Of a stretch of DNA of 64,000 nt, positions 16,843 to 26,134 are shown in pieces. This DNA is from JAFEDN01 sp963844565. GTDB lineage: Bacteria; Pseudomonadota; Gammaproteobacteria; Coxiellales; Coxiellaceae. Where the stretch lies: contig CAWJON010000002.1 in NCBI GenBank assembly GCA_963844565.1, positions 1,302,001 to 1,366,000 of the forward strand, in the 5' to 3' direction. Position 1 is the first letter of the stretch, and every line of letters begins with the position of its first letter. Under the pieces are notes generated by a model. That model was not told the DNA's origin. It saw only the letters and a program-made list of their open reading frames with translations, and ran no database searches. The position numbers and the translations under genes are program-made.

Positions 16843-16980
16843 AGTGCTCTGTTTCATAGCAGCTTATAGCGCCGAATAGTTCCACGTCTCCGGGGTATGC
16901 ATCATATTTTTTTTTGTTATTATGGAGCATAATACAATAAATGCTTTAAAATTTTTATCTGTAGCTGGGGAGGCTAAAAT

Positions 16981-18297
16981 ATGAAAAACTTTATTGTTGC
17001 ACATTTTTTCTCCTGCTTTCTTGTGATGTTGCCTTTCACCTCTTACGGTATGCCAGAAAACAAAAATCTTTCAACTTATTTACCGGTAAAGCTTGGAGTT
17101 GATGTTCTATTTGAGAAACGCCTCGAATTACTGCGTGGAAAACGTGTTGGCTTGATAACTAATCCAACAGGTATGAATGGCTCGCTCAAAACTACTATAG
17201 AACTTTTTCATGAACATCCAGAGATTAAACTTGTCGCGCTTTATGGACCAGAACACGGTGTTCATGGTAATGCACAAGCTGGTGAATATGTCCCGTACTA
17301 TTTCGATAAAGATTATCAGTTACCAGTTTACAGTCTTTATGGGCAATCTGAAAAATCACCGCAAGATACCTTAAAAACAATTGATGCAAACATGCGTTCC
17401 TTTGATACTCAGCATCTAGGCAAACAACTCGATCCAAACATATTAAAGTCCGTTGACGTGATAGTTTTTGATTTGCAAGATGTCGGAACACGGGTTTACA
17501 CTTACATTGCCACCATGGCTTACGCCATGGAAGCTTGTGCTAAGGCAGGTATTCCTTTTATTGTTTTAGATAGACCCAATCCCATCGGAGGCGCCACGAT
17601 GGAAGGTCCGATCCTTGAATACCCGCAATACAGTTCATTCATTGGACTTTATCCCATACCTCTACGACACGGAATGACTATTGGTGAACTGGCCTTACTA
17701 TTCAATAAAAAGTTTTTATCAAACAAAGTAAAGCTGACCGTTATACCCATGGAAAACTGGAAACGGAGTGAATGGTTTGATCAAACAAGTTTACCATGGG
17801 TCATTCCATCACCCAATTTACCCACGTTGAATTCCGCCATTGTTTACCCGGGGCAGGTATTACTCGAAGGAACAAACTTGTCTGAAGGCCGAGGCACCAC
17901 ACAGCCATTTGAAGTATTCGGTGCGCCGTGGATTAATGGATTTGTTTTAACAAAAAAGTTGAATGAACTTCATTTGCCTGGTGTGAAATTTCGAGAAGTT
18001 TGGTTCTCACCCACATTTTCCAAATTTCAGAATGAACAATGCCGAGGCGCTCAACTACATATCACTAATCGAGATACCTTTCAACCTATCGCCACTACAC
18101 TTGCCATTTTATCAACGCTAAAACAACTGTATGGGGATAAGCTCGAATTTCATGATGATTATTTTGATCATGTAGTCGGCACCCCTAATATACGTGAAGC
18201 ATTGGAACGCGGCGAATCAGTAAAAAATATTACTGCTCATTTTCAGTCAGGATTAGATAACTTTGTCGAATTTCGCAAACCTTTTCTTTTATATTAG
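16981..18297 (+). CDS. namZ: NamZ-type exo-beta-N-acetylmuramidase (DUF1343), secreted
   Basis: 438 residues with an N-terminal signal peptide (FIVAHFFSCFLVMLPFTSYG). DUF1343 signatures in order: GVDVLFEKRLELLRGKRVGL, ITNPTGMN, LYGPEHGVHGNAQAGEYV, VFDLQDVGTRVYTYIATM, VLDRPNPIGG, SPNLPTLNSAIVYPG and LSEGRGTTQPFE. The family removes N-acetylmuramic acid from non-reducing ends of peptidoglycan fragments, so the expected role is periplasmic or extracellular cell-wall turnover. GGGGAGG ribosome site 6 nt before ATG. No recycling partner (MurQ, AmgK, NagZ) is adjacent. Confidence 0.92.
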   Translation: MKNFIVAHFFSCFLVMLPFTSYGMPENKNLSTYLPVKLGVDVLFEKRLELLRGKRVGLITNPTGMNGSLKTTIELFHEHPEIKLVALYGPEHGVHGNAQAGEYVPYYFDKDYQLPVYSLYGQSEKSPQDTLKTIDANMRSFDTQHLGKQLDPNILKSVDVIVFDLQDVGTRVYTYIATMAYAMEACAKAGIPFIVLDRPNPIGGATMEGPILEYPQYSSFIGLYPIPLRHGMTIGELALLFNKKFLSNKVKLTVIPMENWKRSEWFDQTSLPWVIPSPNLPTLNSAIVYPGQVLLEGTNLSEGRGTTQPFEVFGAPWINGFVLTKKLNELHLPGVKFREVWFSPTFSKFQNEQCRGAQLHITNRDTFQPIATTLAILSTLKQLYGDKLEFHDDYFDHVVGTPNIREALERGESVKNITAHFQSGLDNFVEFRKPFLLY

Positions 18298-18314
18298 TAA
18301 GAACTGAAATAGCG

Positions 18315-18401
18315 GGGTCAGGCTTGAAAAAATGACATTATTTTAATTGACTGTGAGCTGCCGCTCTATTTATCTTTTATCAATTTTTCAAGCCTGACCC
18401 T
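18315..18401. repeat. REP/MITE-like inverted repeat overlapping the MFS gene 3' end
   Basis: Arms 18315-18331 (GGGTCAGGCTTGAAAAA) and 18384-18400 are perfect reverse complements. The right arm lies inside the adjacent MFS coding frame and encodes its last residues (LGSGLKN), so insertion of the element has replaced the original C-terminus. Between two convergent genes the stem could also end transcription. Confidence 0.75.
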
Positions 18402-19924
18402 AATGGCACTGCTTTAGATTTTTGTTGTTTCCAAAATATAGTACAACTTAAAAATCCTAAAATGCTCAAGAAAAAACTGATTAACATAGCATGAACAATA
18501 CCAAAATTAAGTACTTTTATACTGGTGGTAATAATTAAATTTTGTAACGTCGCATCAAATAAACTCAAGCTGGGTGTCTTTATACCCACATCGCTAATAA
18601 AGCCGGATAATTGCTGAATTTGCTCAGCGCTTAAACCAGTCTCCGCAACATTTGCTAATAATGCTTTCAAACTAAAAAATTGATAATTGATCGTGGTTAA
18701 CGTAACACCTAACGCATTGCCTATCAGGGCACAGACCAAAAATAAGCTTGAAGCGATGCCAACGTGTTCCGCCTCCACAGTTTTGACAACACCTGAATTT
18801 AAACCAGCAAAAGCAAATCCCATCCCCGCCCCTAATGCAAAAAAGATGATACCTACAATCCAAAGCGAACTATTTTCCGATAAATAAATAAACCCTAAAG
18901 ATCCTAGCGTTAAAATTAAAAAGCCAATAAGCGTAGGTTTCTTCAGACCAATACGATCGATCCACGGCCCGCTGATCACAGCAATGAAACCAAAAATCAG
19001 ACTTAAAAATAAATAAATAAAACTACTTTGAAATGACGAAAAATGCAGCACTTTTTGTAAATATAACCCTGATGAAACCATAATTGTCGAAAATATGTAT
19101 TGTTCCAATGATATACCGATGATGGTTCCCATAAAAAGCCGGTTACGAAATAATACGGCAGGAAATAATGGGTTTTGGGTTTTCCATTGCATTAATAAAA
19201 ATAGGCCCAGTATTACGATAAAACTTATTAATAAGCTTAAAGAAAATAAGGGTTGCTGAGTCCAATTTTGCCAAACACTTAACAAATACAAAATTAACAC
19301 AATACTGAATCCAAACAATATTACGCTTAGTTTGCTAAAAGCAGAATGATTACCGGTGACGGCCGTTTTAATTCCCTGACTGCGATAGACGATCCACCAC
19401 GCGATTAAGCCAATCGGAACATTAATAAAAAATATACTGCGCCAATTAATCAAAGACAGTATAACTCCACCCAAAAAAGGCCCCAGGGCCATACCCAAAC
19501 CAACGCCCAAACTTAATAGACCAATTGCCTTACCCCGTTCTTGCTCTGCAAAAATGACATAAATTAAAGCGTAGACTGTAGGAATATAAATTCCACTCGC
19601 GATCCCTTGCAAAATACGCGCGGTAATCAGCATAGTAGGAGAAACAGCCAAACCTGCTAATATAGATGCTAATAAAAACAGTCCCAAACCTAGTAAATAA
19701 AGAAATTGCTTATTCAAACAATCAGCATATTTTCCACCAGGAATCACCAGCAACACCCACCCCAGCATATATCCGCTTAAAATCCATTGAATAGTGTTAA
19801 GATTTGCTTTTAAATTAGCAGCTATGGGAATTAAAGCTAAGTTTACTGCCGTATAATCGATATTAATAATGAAAAGAATTAAGCTAAAAGCAAACAATAA
19901 CTGCCAGCGTTGAGGATGGTTCAT
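18380..19924 (-). CDS. MFS transporter, DHA2 (14-helix) drug-efflux type
   Basis: 514 residues, about 14 membrane helices. Conserved DHA2 features: INIDYTAVNLALIPIA in helix 1, GKYADCLNKQFLYLLG loop, ARILQGIASGIYIPT in helix 4, LGVGLGMALGPFLGGVI in helix 5. Proton-driven export of small hydrophobic compounds is the family role; the substrate is unknown. AGGACG ribosome site before ATG. The last eight residues come from a REP-like arm. Downstream of a truncated monooxygenase gene on the same strand. Confidence 0.88.
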   Translation of the reverse strand: MNHPQRWQLLFAFSLILFIINIDYTAVNLALIPIAANLKANLNTIQWILSGYMLGWVLLVIPGGKYADCLNKQFLYLLGLGLFLLASILAGLAVSPTMLITARILQGIASGIYIPTVYALIYVIFAEQERGKAIGLLSLGVGLGMALGPFLGGVILSLINWRSIFFINVPIGLIAWWIVYRSQGIKTAVTGNHSAFSKLSVILFGFSIVLILYLLSVWQNWTQQPLFSLSLLISFIVILGLFLLMQWKTQNPLFPAVLFRNRLFMGTIIGISLEQYIFSTIMVSSGLYLQKVLHFSSFQSSFIYLFLSLIFGFIAVISGPWIDRIGLKKPTLIGFLILTLGSLGFIYLSENSSLWIVGIIFFALGAGMGFAFAGLNSGVVKTVEAEHVGIASSLFLVCALIGNALGVTLTTINYQFFSLKALLANVAETGLSAEQIQQLSGFISDVGIKTPSLSLFDATLQNLIITTSIKVLNFGIVHAMLISFFLSILGFLSCTIFWKQQKSKAVPLGSGLKN

Positions 19925-19968
19925 ATTACGTCCTTATTTAATTTTTTTCTGGGACAATTCTATAATTT

Positions 19969-20154
19969 AGTCTTGATCCCACAGGCACGCAGTATACACC
20001 ACTTGCTAATGGCCTCCAAAATCGTGAACAATTTTATACCGACTAAAGTTAAACCTTGGGCCAATGCCAAGCCACCTAAGCCGCCACCAATAATTAGAAT
20101 GGATTGAAGTTTTTGTGCTGATGTCATGGTGATTAATCTTTCATTGCTGTTCAT
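19969..20154 (-). pseudogene. Truncated FAD-dependent monooxygenase, N-terminus only
   Basis: 64-residue frame. It starts like an FAD/NAD(P)-dependent oxidoreductase (SILIIGGGLGGLALAQGLTLVGI, the GxGxxG dinucleotide fold) but after KLFTILEA runs into unrelated sequence and ends. The normal enzyme is about 400 residues, so only the first 5-10 percent survives. Its 3' end shares TTTAGTCTTGATCCCACA with the remnant at 23592, indicating a deletion that joined two genes. Confidence 0.65.
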
Positions 20155-20189
20155 AGTAAAATTAGGATAACGCTACAATACAAAAACAC

Positions 20190-20366
20190 CTATTTTTTCT
20201 CGGCCAATGTTAAATGTTCACAGGCACGATCAAGCTCCCCGTAAGCCCCACTGTGTTTATTTTTAAAGTTCTCAAAATCAACCAAACTATCCCATTGATC
20301 AATGGTAAAAACCACAGCTCTTATCCTCAGTTCATGACATGATACCAAGCCCCGGCATACATAATT
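20190..20366 (-). pseudogene. Gene remnant, about 58 codons, family not recognised
   Basis: An open frame without ATG start encodes protein-like sequence (LRIRAVVFTIDQWDSLVDF, ENFKNKHSGAYGELDRACEHL) ending at a TAG. It looks like the C-terminus of a small alpha/beta protein whose 5' part is gone. With the monooxygenase fragment and the REP arm at 20436 it fills 20155-20480; nothing else is visible there. Confidence 0.4.
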
Positions 20367-20435
20367 CTAAGTGGTCTGGACATAAGGAATATTTTTACGG
20401 AAATAATTCCATTATGAAATACCGAGCTAGAGCTT

Positions 20436-20461
20436 CTGCTTAAAATTTCAAACTTGACCCC
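20436..20461. repeat. Single REP/MITE arm
   Basis: CTGCTTAAAATTTCAAACTTGACCCC without gaps matches the right arm at 16790-16814 with two changes. No partner arm is found within 200 bases. Probably the relic of an element of the same family. Confidence 0.6.
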
Positions 20462-20480
20462 ACTACCTTGATATCTACTA

Positions 20481-21076
20481 TTATCTGCTAAACTGACCAT
20501 AACATAAATATCCAGCTGTTATCATCAATAATAACCCCATGGTAAAATTAAAAGTCGTAGACGAAAATGATCTTTTAATAAATACGACACTTTATCGCCC
20601 AAAATTGCCCAAATACTAAGCGAAAGATAACATACAATAAAATACATAATCGTAAACGTTAAAAACAAATTATAGCTGTCTGCGTTAGAGAAGATTGAAG
20701 CGCCAGATACGCAAGCAATCCATGCTTTAGGATTTATCCATTGAAGTAAAAAACCTTGGTAAAATTTGGGAACATTTTTTTTGCTTATTTCCAACGCTGG
20801 TTTTGAAGAAGCTATTTTGTATCCCATATAAATAATATATAGCGAACCTACAATCGCTAAATAGGTCAAAAAAAATGGATATGCATTAATAAACTGCGAA
20901 AATCCAAATCCAATAAAAAGCAATAATAAGGTAAAGCCTACGGTTGCCCCTGATACATAAGGAATGGTTCTCTTTACTCCATAACTAATACCAGAGGAAA
21001 GAATAATCATATTCACAGGCCCTGGCGTAATTGACATGACCAAAGAAAATGAAAACATCGCTAATAAAAGTGTCAT
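20481..21076 (-). pseudogene. LysE-family amino acid exporter with a 3' frameshift
   Basis: Six-helix LysE/RhtB exporter: MSITPGPVNMIILSSGISYG, SGATVGFTLLLLFIGFGFS, LQWINPKAWIACVSGAS. The frame stops at 20525 after LLILPWGYY, but in another frame the sequence continues as FNFTMGLLLMITAGYLCYGQFSR to a TAA at 20481, which is the expected last helix. One base lost near 20545 (TTTT run) explains both. The shortened protein of 183 residues might still fold. Divergent from the LysR gene at 21183, the usual pairing for these exporters. Confidence 0.75.
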
Positions 21077-21182
21077 CGCTATTTTCCTGTTGTAAATTTA
21101 TTTAAGATTATAAATTATACTATGCCTAGCAAAGGATGATAAGATACTATAATTAGAATTTATTGTTCGATAGGATAATATA

Positions 21183-22079
21183 ATGATTGATGAATTACGG
21201 GCATTGGCAATCTTTGCCAAAGTGGTAGAAGCAGGCTCATTTCGTTCAGCAGCCAATGCGCTAAAACTTTCCCCTTCGGTTGTGAGCCACCATGTGGCAC
21301 AGCTAGAGGAGCGACTGGGTATCGCTTTGCTTTATCGCTCCACGAGACGACTTTCCCTTACTCATGAAGGCGAAAAATTATTCATGAGTGCAGAAGCAAT
21401 GTTATCGGCCGCAGAAAAGGGGCTTAATAGCGTTGCATACCATGCCACTGAACCAACTGGTAAATTAAATTTGACTCTACCCGCCATGCTCACAAGAAGT
21501 CCACTTGTTAATGATATTGCTGCATTTGCCAAAGCATTTCCAAAAGTGGCGCTTTCAATAAGCTTTAGCGACATACAACAGGATTTGATTCGGGAAGGCA
21601 TCGATCTTGCGATTAGAATGGGCGACTTAAAAGACAGTGGTTTAAAATCTAAACGACTCTTTACTATGACACGTAAACTCGTCGTTGCCCCTGCTTTAAT
21701 GAGTGAGCATAAGACTCCACGACGACCACAGGATTTACTCAAATGGGATTGGATCGGGTTCAAAGTGCGTCCAAATACCAAGAGGTTAATCAATCAAAAA
21801 GGCAAAACTTGTTTAATCGATTTTGAACCAAGAATCATCGCCGACAGCATGGATGCTGTTTGCCAATTGGCCATTGCTGGATTAGGACTAGCAACTCCGC
21901 CTGCGTTTCTTGTGGCAGAAGATATCCATCAAGGATATCTTGTTGAACCTCTGCCTGAATGGCAGGCTGAATCTATTCCTGTTTATTTTGTATGGCCACC
22001 CAATGCCTCTAAAGAATCTTTGACGTTTAGATTTATGGCGTTCCTAGAGATGAGAAAAAAATCTTATTTGGGCCTCTAG
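21183..22079 (+). CDS. LysR-family transcriptional regulator
   Basis: 298 residues, normal length. Winged-helix N-terminus (LAIFAKVVEAGSFRSAANAL, LSPSVVSHHVAQLEERLGI, LLYRSTRRLSLTHEG) followed by the periplasmic-binding-protein-like effector domain. The shared intergenic region of about 100 bp with the divergent lysE gene implies that it controls that exporter. Intact, while its likely target gene is frameshifted. Confidence 0.92.
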   Translation: MIDELRALAIFAKVVEAGSFRSAANALKLSPSVVSHHVAQLEERLGIALLYRSTRRLSLTHEGEKLFMSAEAMLSAAEKGLNSVAYHATEPTGKLNLTLPAMLTRSPLVNDIAAFAKAFPKVALSISFSDIQQDLIREGIDLAIRMGDLKDSGLKSKRLFTMTRKLVVAPALMSEHKTPRRPQDLLKWDWIGFKVRPNTKRLINQKGKTCLIDFEPRIIADSMDAVCQLAIAGLGLATPPAFLVAEDIHQGYLVEPLPEWQAESIPVYFVWPPNASKESLTFRFMAFLEMRKKSYLGL

Positions 22080-22164
22080 AAGTATGCCGCACCACTTGCC
22101 CTAAAATTAAACCAACCCACCATTTCACTGTAATCTTCAAGTTGAAAAGGTTTGCCTGCTAATT

Positions 22165-23487
22165 TCAGTTCTGATTAACAAGGCGATAAATAAGTATGGC
22201 AGCTCTTTCTGTGGCAACTGGTAAACTACCCACATCTAAAGTTTCTTTTGAGGTATGGGCACCTGTGCCGTATGCACCTAAACCCCCTAATTTTGCCGAT
22301 ACTATGTCGGCTATATAAGATAGATCGGAACCACCACGTAAAGAAGGATCGAGCGGCTTAACCGGTCCGTGACCTAAGTCAACACTCACTTGGCTGTATT
22401 GCTTCAGTAAAGCTAAACTGTTCGGTGTTTCCGCCATGGGCGGAATCCCATCCTGGAAATGAATGACGGCGTTTGTTCCTAGCAAGTGTTGATTAACAAT
22501 TGCTGATAATTTTTTTTCAAAATCTTCTTTCTGATTATTACTACTAAAACGCAAATCTCCTCGAGCTAACCCAATAACCGCCACTTGATTTTCTAAACCG
22601 GTAGCGGAGCCATGATTATTTTCGTCTATCACTGCGGTATTTCCACCTAAAATAATACCAGGACTGGATGTTAAATCTTTTTGTGTTAAAAGTTGCGTAC
22701 GCATGGCTTCAAGGATACGGGCTAATTCAAAAATGGCTCCATCGCCGATTTCTGGCCGAAAAATTTTTGAAGAATGCGCTTCTTTGCCTTGCGTTTCCAA
22801 CTGCCATCCTGCAATTCCACGGCGTGCAATGGTAGCCGTATCAAGACGACTGATAGCCCATTCAAATTCTAAAGCTGCAGCGCAACCTTGTGCCGCATCT
22901 TTAAGCGCCTTTCTTGAAATCGCGGTCGGTTTGCCAGAGTCTTCCTCATCTCCAGTTAGAACAACAGTGATATCAGCGTTGTTTAACGCATTGGCGTCTT
23001 TTAAAGCTTTTAAAGCATAAAGAATGACTATATCTCCGCCTTTATCATCAATAACACCGGGTCCAATTGCATTATTCCCATCCCGGCTGAATTTTTGGAA
23101 AGCATTATCTTTGGCAAACACCGTATCCAAATGACCAATCAGTAATATGCGCGGACCTTTCCCACTGATATGTTCTGCTAATAAGGTTCCTGCCCGCTGC
23201 ATGGTTGCAGGTTCCTCTATCCAATGAGTTTTAAATCCTAATTGTTCAAATTGATCACGCAGTATTTCCCCGACTTGGTGAACTCCTGCCATGTTTTTAG
23301 TGCCACTATTGATATTAACTAACTGCTCAAGCAAGTTAAGTGCGGATGGTTGCTGCCCGACAACATTATTTTTAATTTGTATTTCTGTGGCATTGAGGGA
23401 GGATGCAATGGCGGTATTTAAAGAGAAAAATAACAAAGCTCCTGAAATATTAATAAATCTGAGCCATTTTAGCAATTTAATACGCAT
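22165..23487 (-). CDS. Exported M20-family metallopeptidase (glutamate carboxypeptidase-like)
   Basis: 440 residues with a signal peptide (LLFFSLNTAIASS). Dinuclear zinc site motifs: ILLIGHLDTVF (His ligand and catalytic Asp), GPGVIDDKGGDIVIL (bridging Asp), TGDEEDSGK (catalytic Glu plus Glu ligand), EFEWA, and a late GAHTSKE His. Dimerisation domain from about 215 to 330. The family hydrolyses C-terminal glutamate or similar amide bonds; substrate unknown. GGGGCGG ribosome site. Stand-alone. Confidence 0.88.
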   Translation of the reverse strand: MRIKLLKWLRFINISGALLFFSLNTAIASSLNATEIQIKNNVVGQQPSALNLLEQLVNINSGTKNMAGVHQVGEILRDQFEQLGFKTHWIEEPATMQRAGTLLAEHISGKGPRILLIGHLDTVFAKDNAFQKFSRDGNNAIGPGVIDDKGGDIVILYALKALKDANALNNADITVVLTGDEEDSGKPTAISRKALKDAAQGCAAALEFEWAISRLDTATIARRGIAGWQLETQGKEAHSSKIFRPEIGDGAIFELARILEAMRTQLLTQKDLTSSPGIILGGNTAVIDENNHGSATGLENQVAVIGLARGDLRFSSNNQKEDFEKKLSAIVNQHLLGTNAVIHFQDGIPPMAETPNSLALLKQYSQVSVDLGHGPVKPLDPSLRGGSDLSYIADIVSAKLGGLGAYGTGAHTSKETLDVGSLPVATERAAILIYRLVNQN

Positions 23488-23591
23488 TTCCGCCCCTTTT
23501 TTTAATATTTGATCCTAGCTCCCTATGTGAATCGTTACCATCTCCATGTTGGTTACATCTCCTCTGGAGTAACAATTCTCAAATTTACAGT

Positions 23592-23816
23592 TTAGTCTTG
23601 ATCCCACACGCGCGCAATATACATGATGATATCGGCCGTAGCCTCCCATTCGGGGCTGTGGGTTTGCACTCGTTTGATTAAGATTGGATCCTTGACACTC
23701 ATTTGGCTTTCCTCAACGCTCTCTTCTTTTAAAACTAACTCGCTTGGTTTAGGTAAAAAATCATCGACAATTTTTACTTTACCAATTGGCGCATTAGCAT
23801 ATACAACTATTGCGCA
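23592..23816 (-). pseudogene. Remnant resembling a CopG-type antitoxin N-terminus
   Basis: Open frame with no usable start at its beginning. Its first half (KVKIVDDFLPKPSELVLKEE) resembles the N-terminus of CopG/ribbon-helix-helix antitoxins; the second half (MSVKDPILIKRVQTHSPEWE, IIMYIARVWDQD) does not match that family and its end is shared with the remnant at 19969. Possibly a chimera of two small genes. Could still express 36 residues from the internal ATG. Confidence 0.35.
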
Positions 23817-23889
23817 TTATGAACAATATTTATGATGGGATAAAATTCAACTCAGGCCTGGTATGGACGCAGGCCCGAGTTGATCTTTT

Positions 23890-24204
23890 TTAGTATAGGC
23901 GACCACTGGTATTGTAACATTGGGTGCCATATGGGGTGCGGAAACATGATACCGGGGTACAGTAATGACTGGGTCCGGTTGGGATACATTTTCTTCCAAC
24001 GGGATGGTATATGGTAGCCGGGTATCCTGTCCTATAACAATATACTGCGTTATTATAAGGCTTATAGACGCAATGATAAGCCGGTGGGGGTGGAGGACGA
24101 TGTCCCGTGACGATTACCACGGCAGCTTGCGCCATCGATGATAAGCCTAACCCAAGAGTCGCAGCCACTGCTATGCTACTGAATTTTAATGTTTTTAAAT
24201 TCAT
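23890..24204 (-). CDS. Small secreted cysteine- and tyrosine-rich protein
   Basis: 104 residues. Clear signal peptide (SIAVAATLGLGLSSMAQA), then a mature part with a PPPPP stretch and eight cysteines in CV, YCYR, KCIP, HYCTPVSC and QCYN contexts. Probably disulphide-rich and exported. No family recognised. Ribosome site AGGAAAAT before ATG. Isolated between a remnant and the exported deaminase. Confidence 0.7.
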   Translation of the reverse strand: MNLKTLKFSSIAVAATLGLGLSSMAQAAVVIVTGHRPPPPPAYHCVYKPYNNAVYCYRTGYPATIYHPVGRKCIPTGPSHYCTPVSCFRTPYGTQCYNTSGRLY

Positions 24205-24336
24205 ATTATTTTCCTCGTCTTATTTGCCTGAATGATCTAATATTAAATATAGTATATAATTTGTGCAATATAGACAGAAATTCGAACAGGTAGGAAAGAG
24301 AAATGAATTGGCTCCGGAAAAAAATCCGTTAAAAAA

Positions 24337-24924
24337 ATGGCAACTTATATGAAAAATCTCAAGTTATTATCTATTGTATTTTTATTAGTTGTGAGCTTTT
24401 CAGCCAAGGCCAATAAAGCGCCTATAGATTATCTCCATCCCCCGATCTATTACATACCCTATATGCGGCAATTAATTCATCTCGCCCACGATAATCCACA
24501 GACCGCTCCTTTTACCGCTTTAATTATTGATCGAGAAACAGGTAAAGTGTTGTGCACCGGCGTCAATAACAGTAAAGCCAATCCCACCTGGCATGGTGAA
24601 ATTCGCGCTATCGATAATTGCGCGGAAAAATATCCCCATCTGGATTGGACTAAAACGGCGCTTATTACCACGGGGGAACCTTGCCCAATGTGCAGCGCAG
24701 GAATTATTTGGTCGCAGATACCGTTAGTGGTTTATGGAACTTCCATTCAATTTTTAACTGAACATCATTGGAATCAAATTCAAATCCATTCAAATGAAGT
24801 TATTAAAAGATCACCGTTTTATCAAGGTACTATTTATGGTGGAGTGGATCACGAAGAAACTGATAAATTATTTGAAAAAATTCCACAACCTGCACAGAAA
24901 CCATCGAGTTTTATAAAAAGTTAG
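24337..24924 (+). CDS. Cytidine/deoxycytidylate-type nucleoside deaminase with signal peptide
   Basis: 195 residues. Zinc-site motifs of the CMP/dCMP deaminase superfamily: WHGEIRAIDNC (His ligand, catalytic Glu) and TGEPCPMCSAGIIW (two Cys ligands). Substrate class would be guanine, adenosine or cytidine derivatives. The N-terminus (NLKLLSIVFLLVVSFSAKANKA) is a convincing signal peptide, so the enzyme should act in the periplasm or outside, unusual for this fold. Either Met 1 or Met at 24349 could be the start. Confidence 0.85.
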   Translation: MATYMKNLKLLSIVFLLVVSFSAKANKAPIDYLHPPIYYIPYMRQLIHLAHDNPQTAPFTALIIDRETGKVLCTGVNNSKANPTWHGEIRAIDNCAEKYPHLDWTKTALITTGEPCPMCSAGIIWSQIPLVVYGTSIQFLTEHHWNQIQIHSNEVIKRSPFYQGTIYGGVDHEETDKLFEKIPQPAQKPSSFIKS

Positions 24925-24970
24925 GCTTTATTGACTCCCATGAAGGGATGAAACTACATTTAATAACCCA

Positions 24971-25606
24971 TTAGCTGACAGGCCGCTTTGTTAAAATTAA
25001 TTTAACAGCTAAACCGCTGAGAGTTAACCCCATAAGCCATTTTTGAAATTTAGCCCAGCGCTGATTGTTATTTAAAAAATTAAAAATCATCGCAGCTGTT
25101 AATATGATCATTCCGTTAATGACAAAACTGATTGTAATTTGCGTAAACCCTAAAAATAAAGTTTGTGAAATCACTGAGCCATGATTAAAGTTTATGAATT
25201 GCGGAAAAAGCGACATATAAAATACGGCTACTTTAGGATTGAGTATGTTGGTAAGAAAACCCATACTAAATAGTCTTGACAGAGAATGTTGAGGTAGTCG
25301 ATGGATTTTAAATGGAGATGATTTCTCAGTAATTGCTTTCCATGCCAGCCATAATAGATAAGCTGCTCCTAACGTCCTAATGACTTCATAAGCGTAAGGT
25401 ATTGCTAGAAATATAGCAGTTAGACCAAAGACGGCCATGAGCATATAAAAAATAAATCCGAGAGCAACCCCGGCAAGAGAAACCATACCAGCAAGCTTGC
25501 CTTGACACATAGATCTTGAAATGAGGTAAACCATATTGGGCCCTGGAGTCAGCGCCATGATAGCGGCGGCTAATGCAAAAAACAAAATATTGGTTAGAGT
25601 AGGCAT
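24971..25606 (-). CDS. LysE/RhtB-family amino acid exporter
   Basis: 211 residues, six predicted membrane helices. Family signatures near the N-terminus (IMALTPGPNMVYLISRSMCQ, GVALGFIFYMLMAVFGLTA) and mid-protein GFLTNILNPKVAVFYMSLFPQF. Exports an amino acid or related metabolite. Intact, unlike the related gene at 20481. Divergent from the AhpD-like gene. Confidence 0.88.
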   Translation of the reverse strand: MPTLTNILFFALAAAIMALTPGPNMVYLISRSMCQGKLAGMVSLAGVALGFIFYMLMAVFGLTAIFLAIPYAYEVIRTLGAAYLLWLAWKAITEKSSPFKIHRLPQHSLSRLFSMGFLTNILNPKVAVFYMSLFPQFINFNHGSVISQTLFLGFTQITISFVINGMIILTAAMIFNFLNNNQRWAKFQKWLMGLTLSGLAVKLILTKRPVS

Positions 25607-25693
25607 GGGTCCCCCTAGGTAAATTTTGTGAGAAAACCGTTGCCATAATTATCGCATGAATTTATCATATGACAAAGAAGAATAGGAGTTCTT

Positions 25694-26134
25694 ATGAGCA
25701 TCAGAATTGATTATGACAAGGTCGCTCCGGAAGCAGTAAAGGCAGTATTAGGGCTGCAAAAGTTCGTCAATAATACCGGTTTAGAGGAATCTTTATTGAA
25801 TTTAGTCATGCTGCGAGTCTCCCAAATAAACGGTTGCGCATACTGTGTTGATGTACACTGTGCTGATGCGCGTAAAAATGGTGAGACAGAGCGGCGACTG
25901 CAAGCAGTCTGCGTTTGGCAAGAATCGCCATTTTTTACCGATCGTGAGCGAGCCGCTTTAGCATGGGCAGAGGCCGTCACTTTGTTGTCAGAAACACACG
26001 CCCCTGATGATATCTATCAAGAAGTGCGTGGTCATTTTGATGAAAAATCCACGGTTGACTTAACGATGGCAGTTATTACCATTAATAGCTGGAACCGTTT
26101 GGCAGTTAGTTTTCGAAAGTTGCCGGTCAACTAA
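25694..26134 (+). CDS. AhpD-like carboxymuconolactone decarboxylase-family protein
   Basis: 146 residues. The redox motif CAYCVDVHCADARK (Cys-x2-Cys-x3-His) defines the AhpD-like alkylhydroperoxidase branch; WAEAVTLLSE and VITINSWNRLAVSF complete the fold. Expected to reduce peroxides with a thiol partner. AGGAG ribosome site. Its 3' end overlaps the convergent PhzF gene by 8 nt. Confidence 0.88.
   Translation: MSIRIDYDKVAPEAVKAVLGLQKFVNNTGLEESLLNLVMLRVSQINGCAYCVDVHCADARKNGETERRLQAVCVWQESPFFTDRERAALAWAEAVTLLSETHAPDDIYQEVRGHFDEKSTVDLTMAVITINSWNRLAVSFRKLPVN

Noticed and set aside
18687..18887. 66-codon plus-strand frame inside the MFS gene
   Set aside because: Antisense shadow with no ribosome site.
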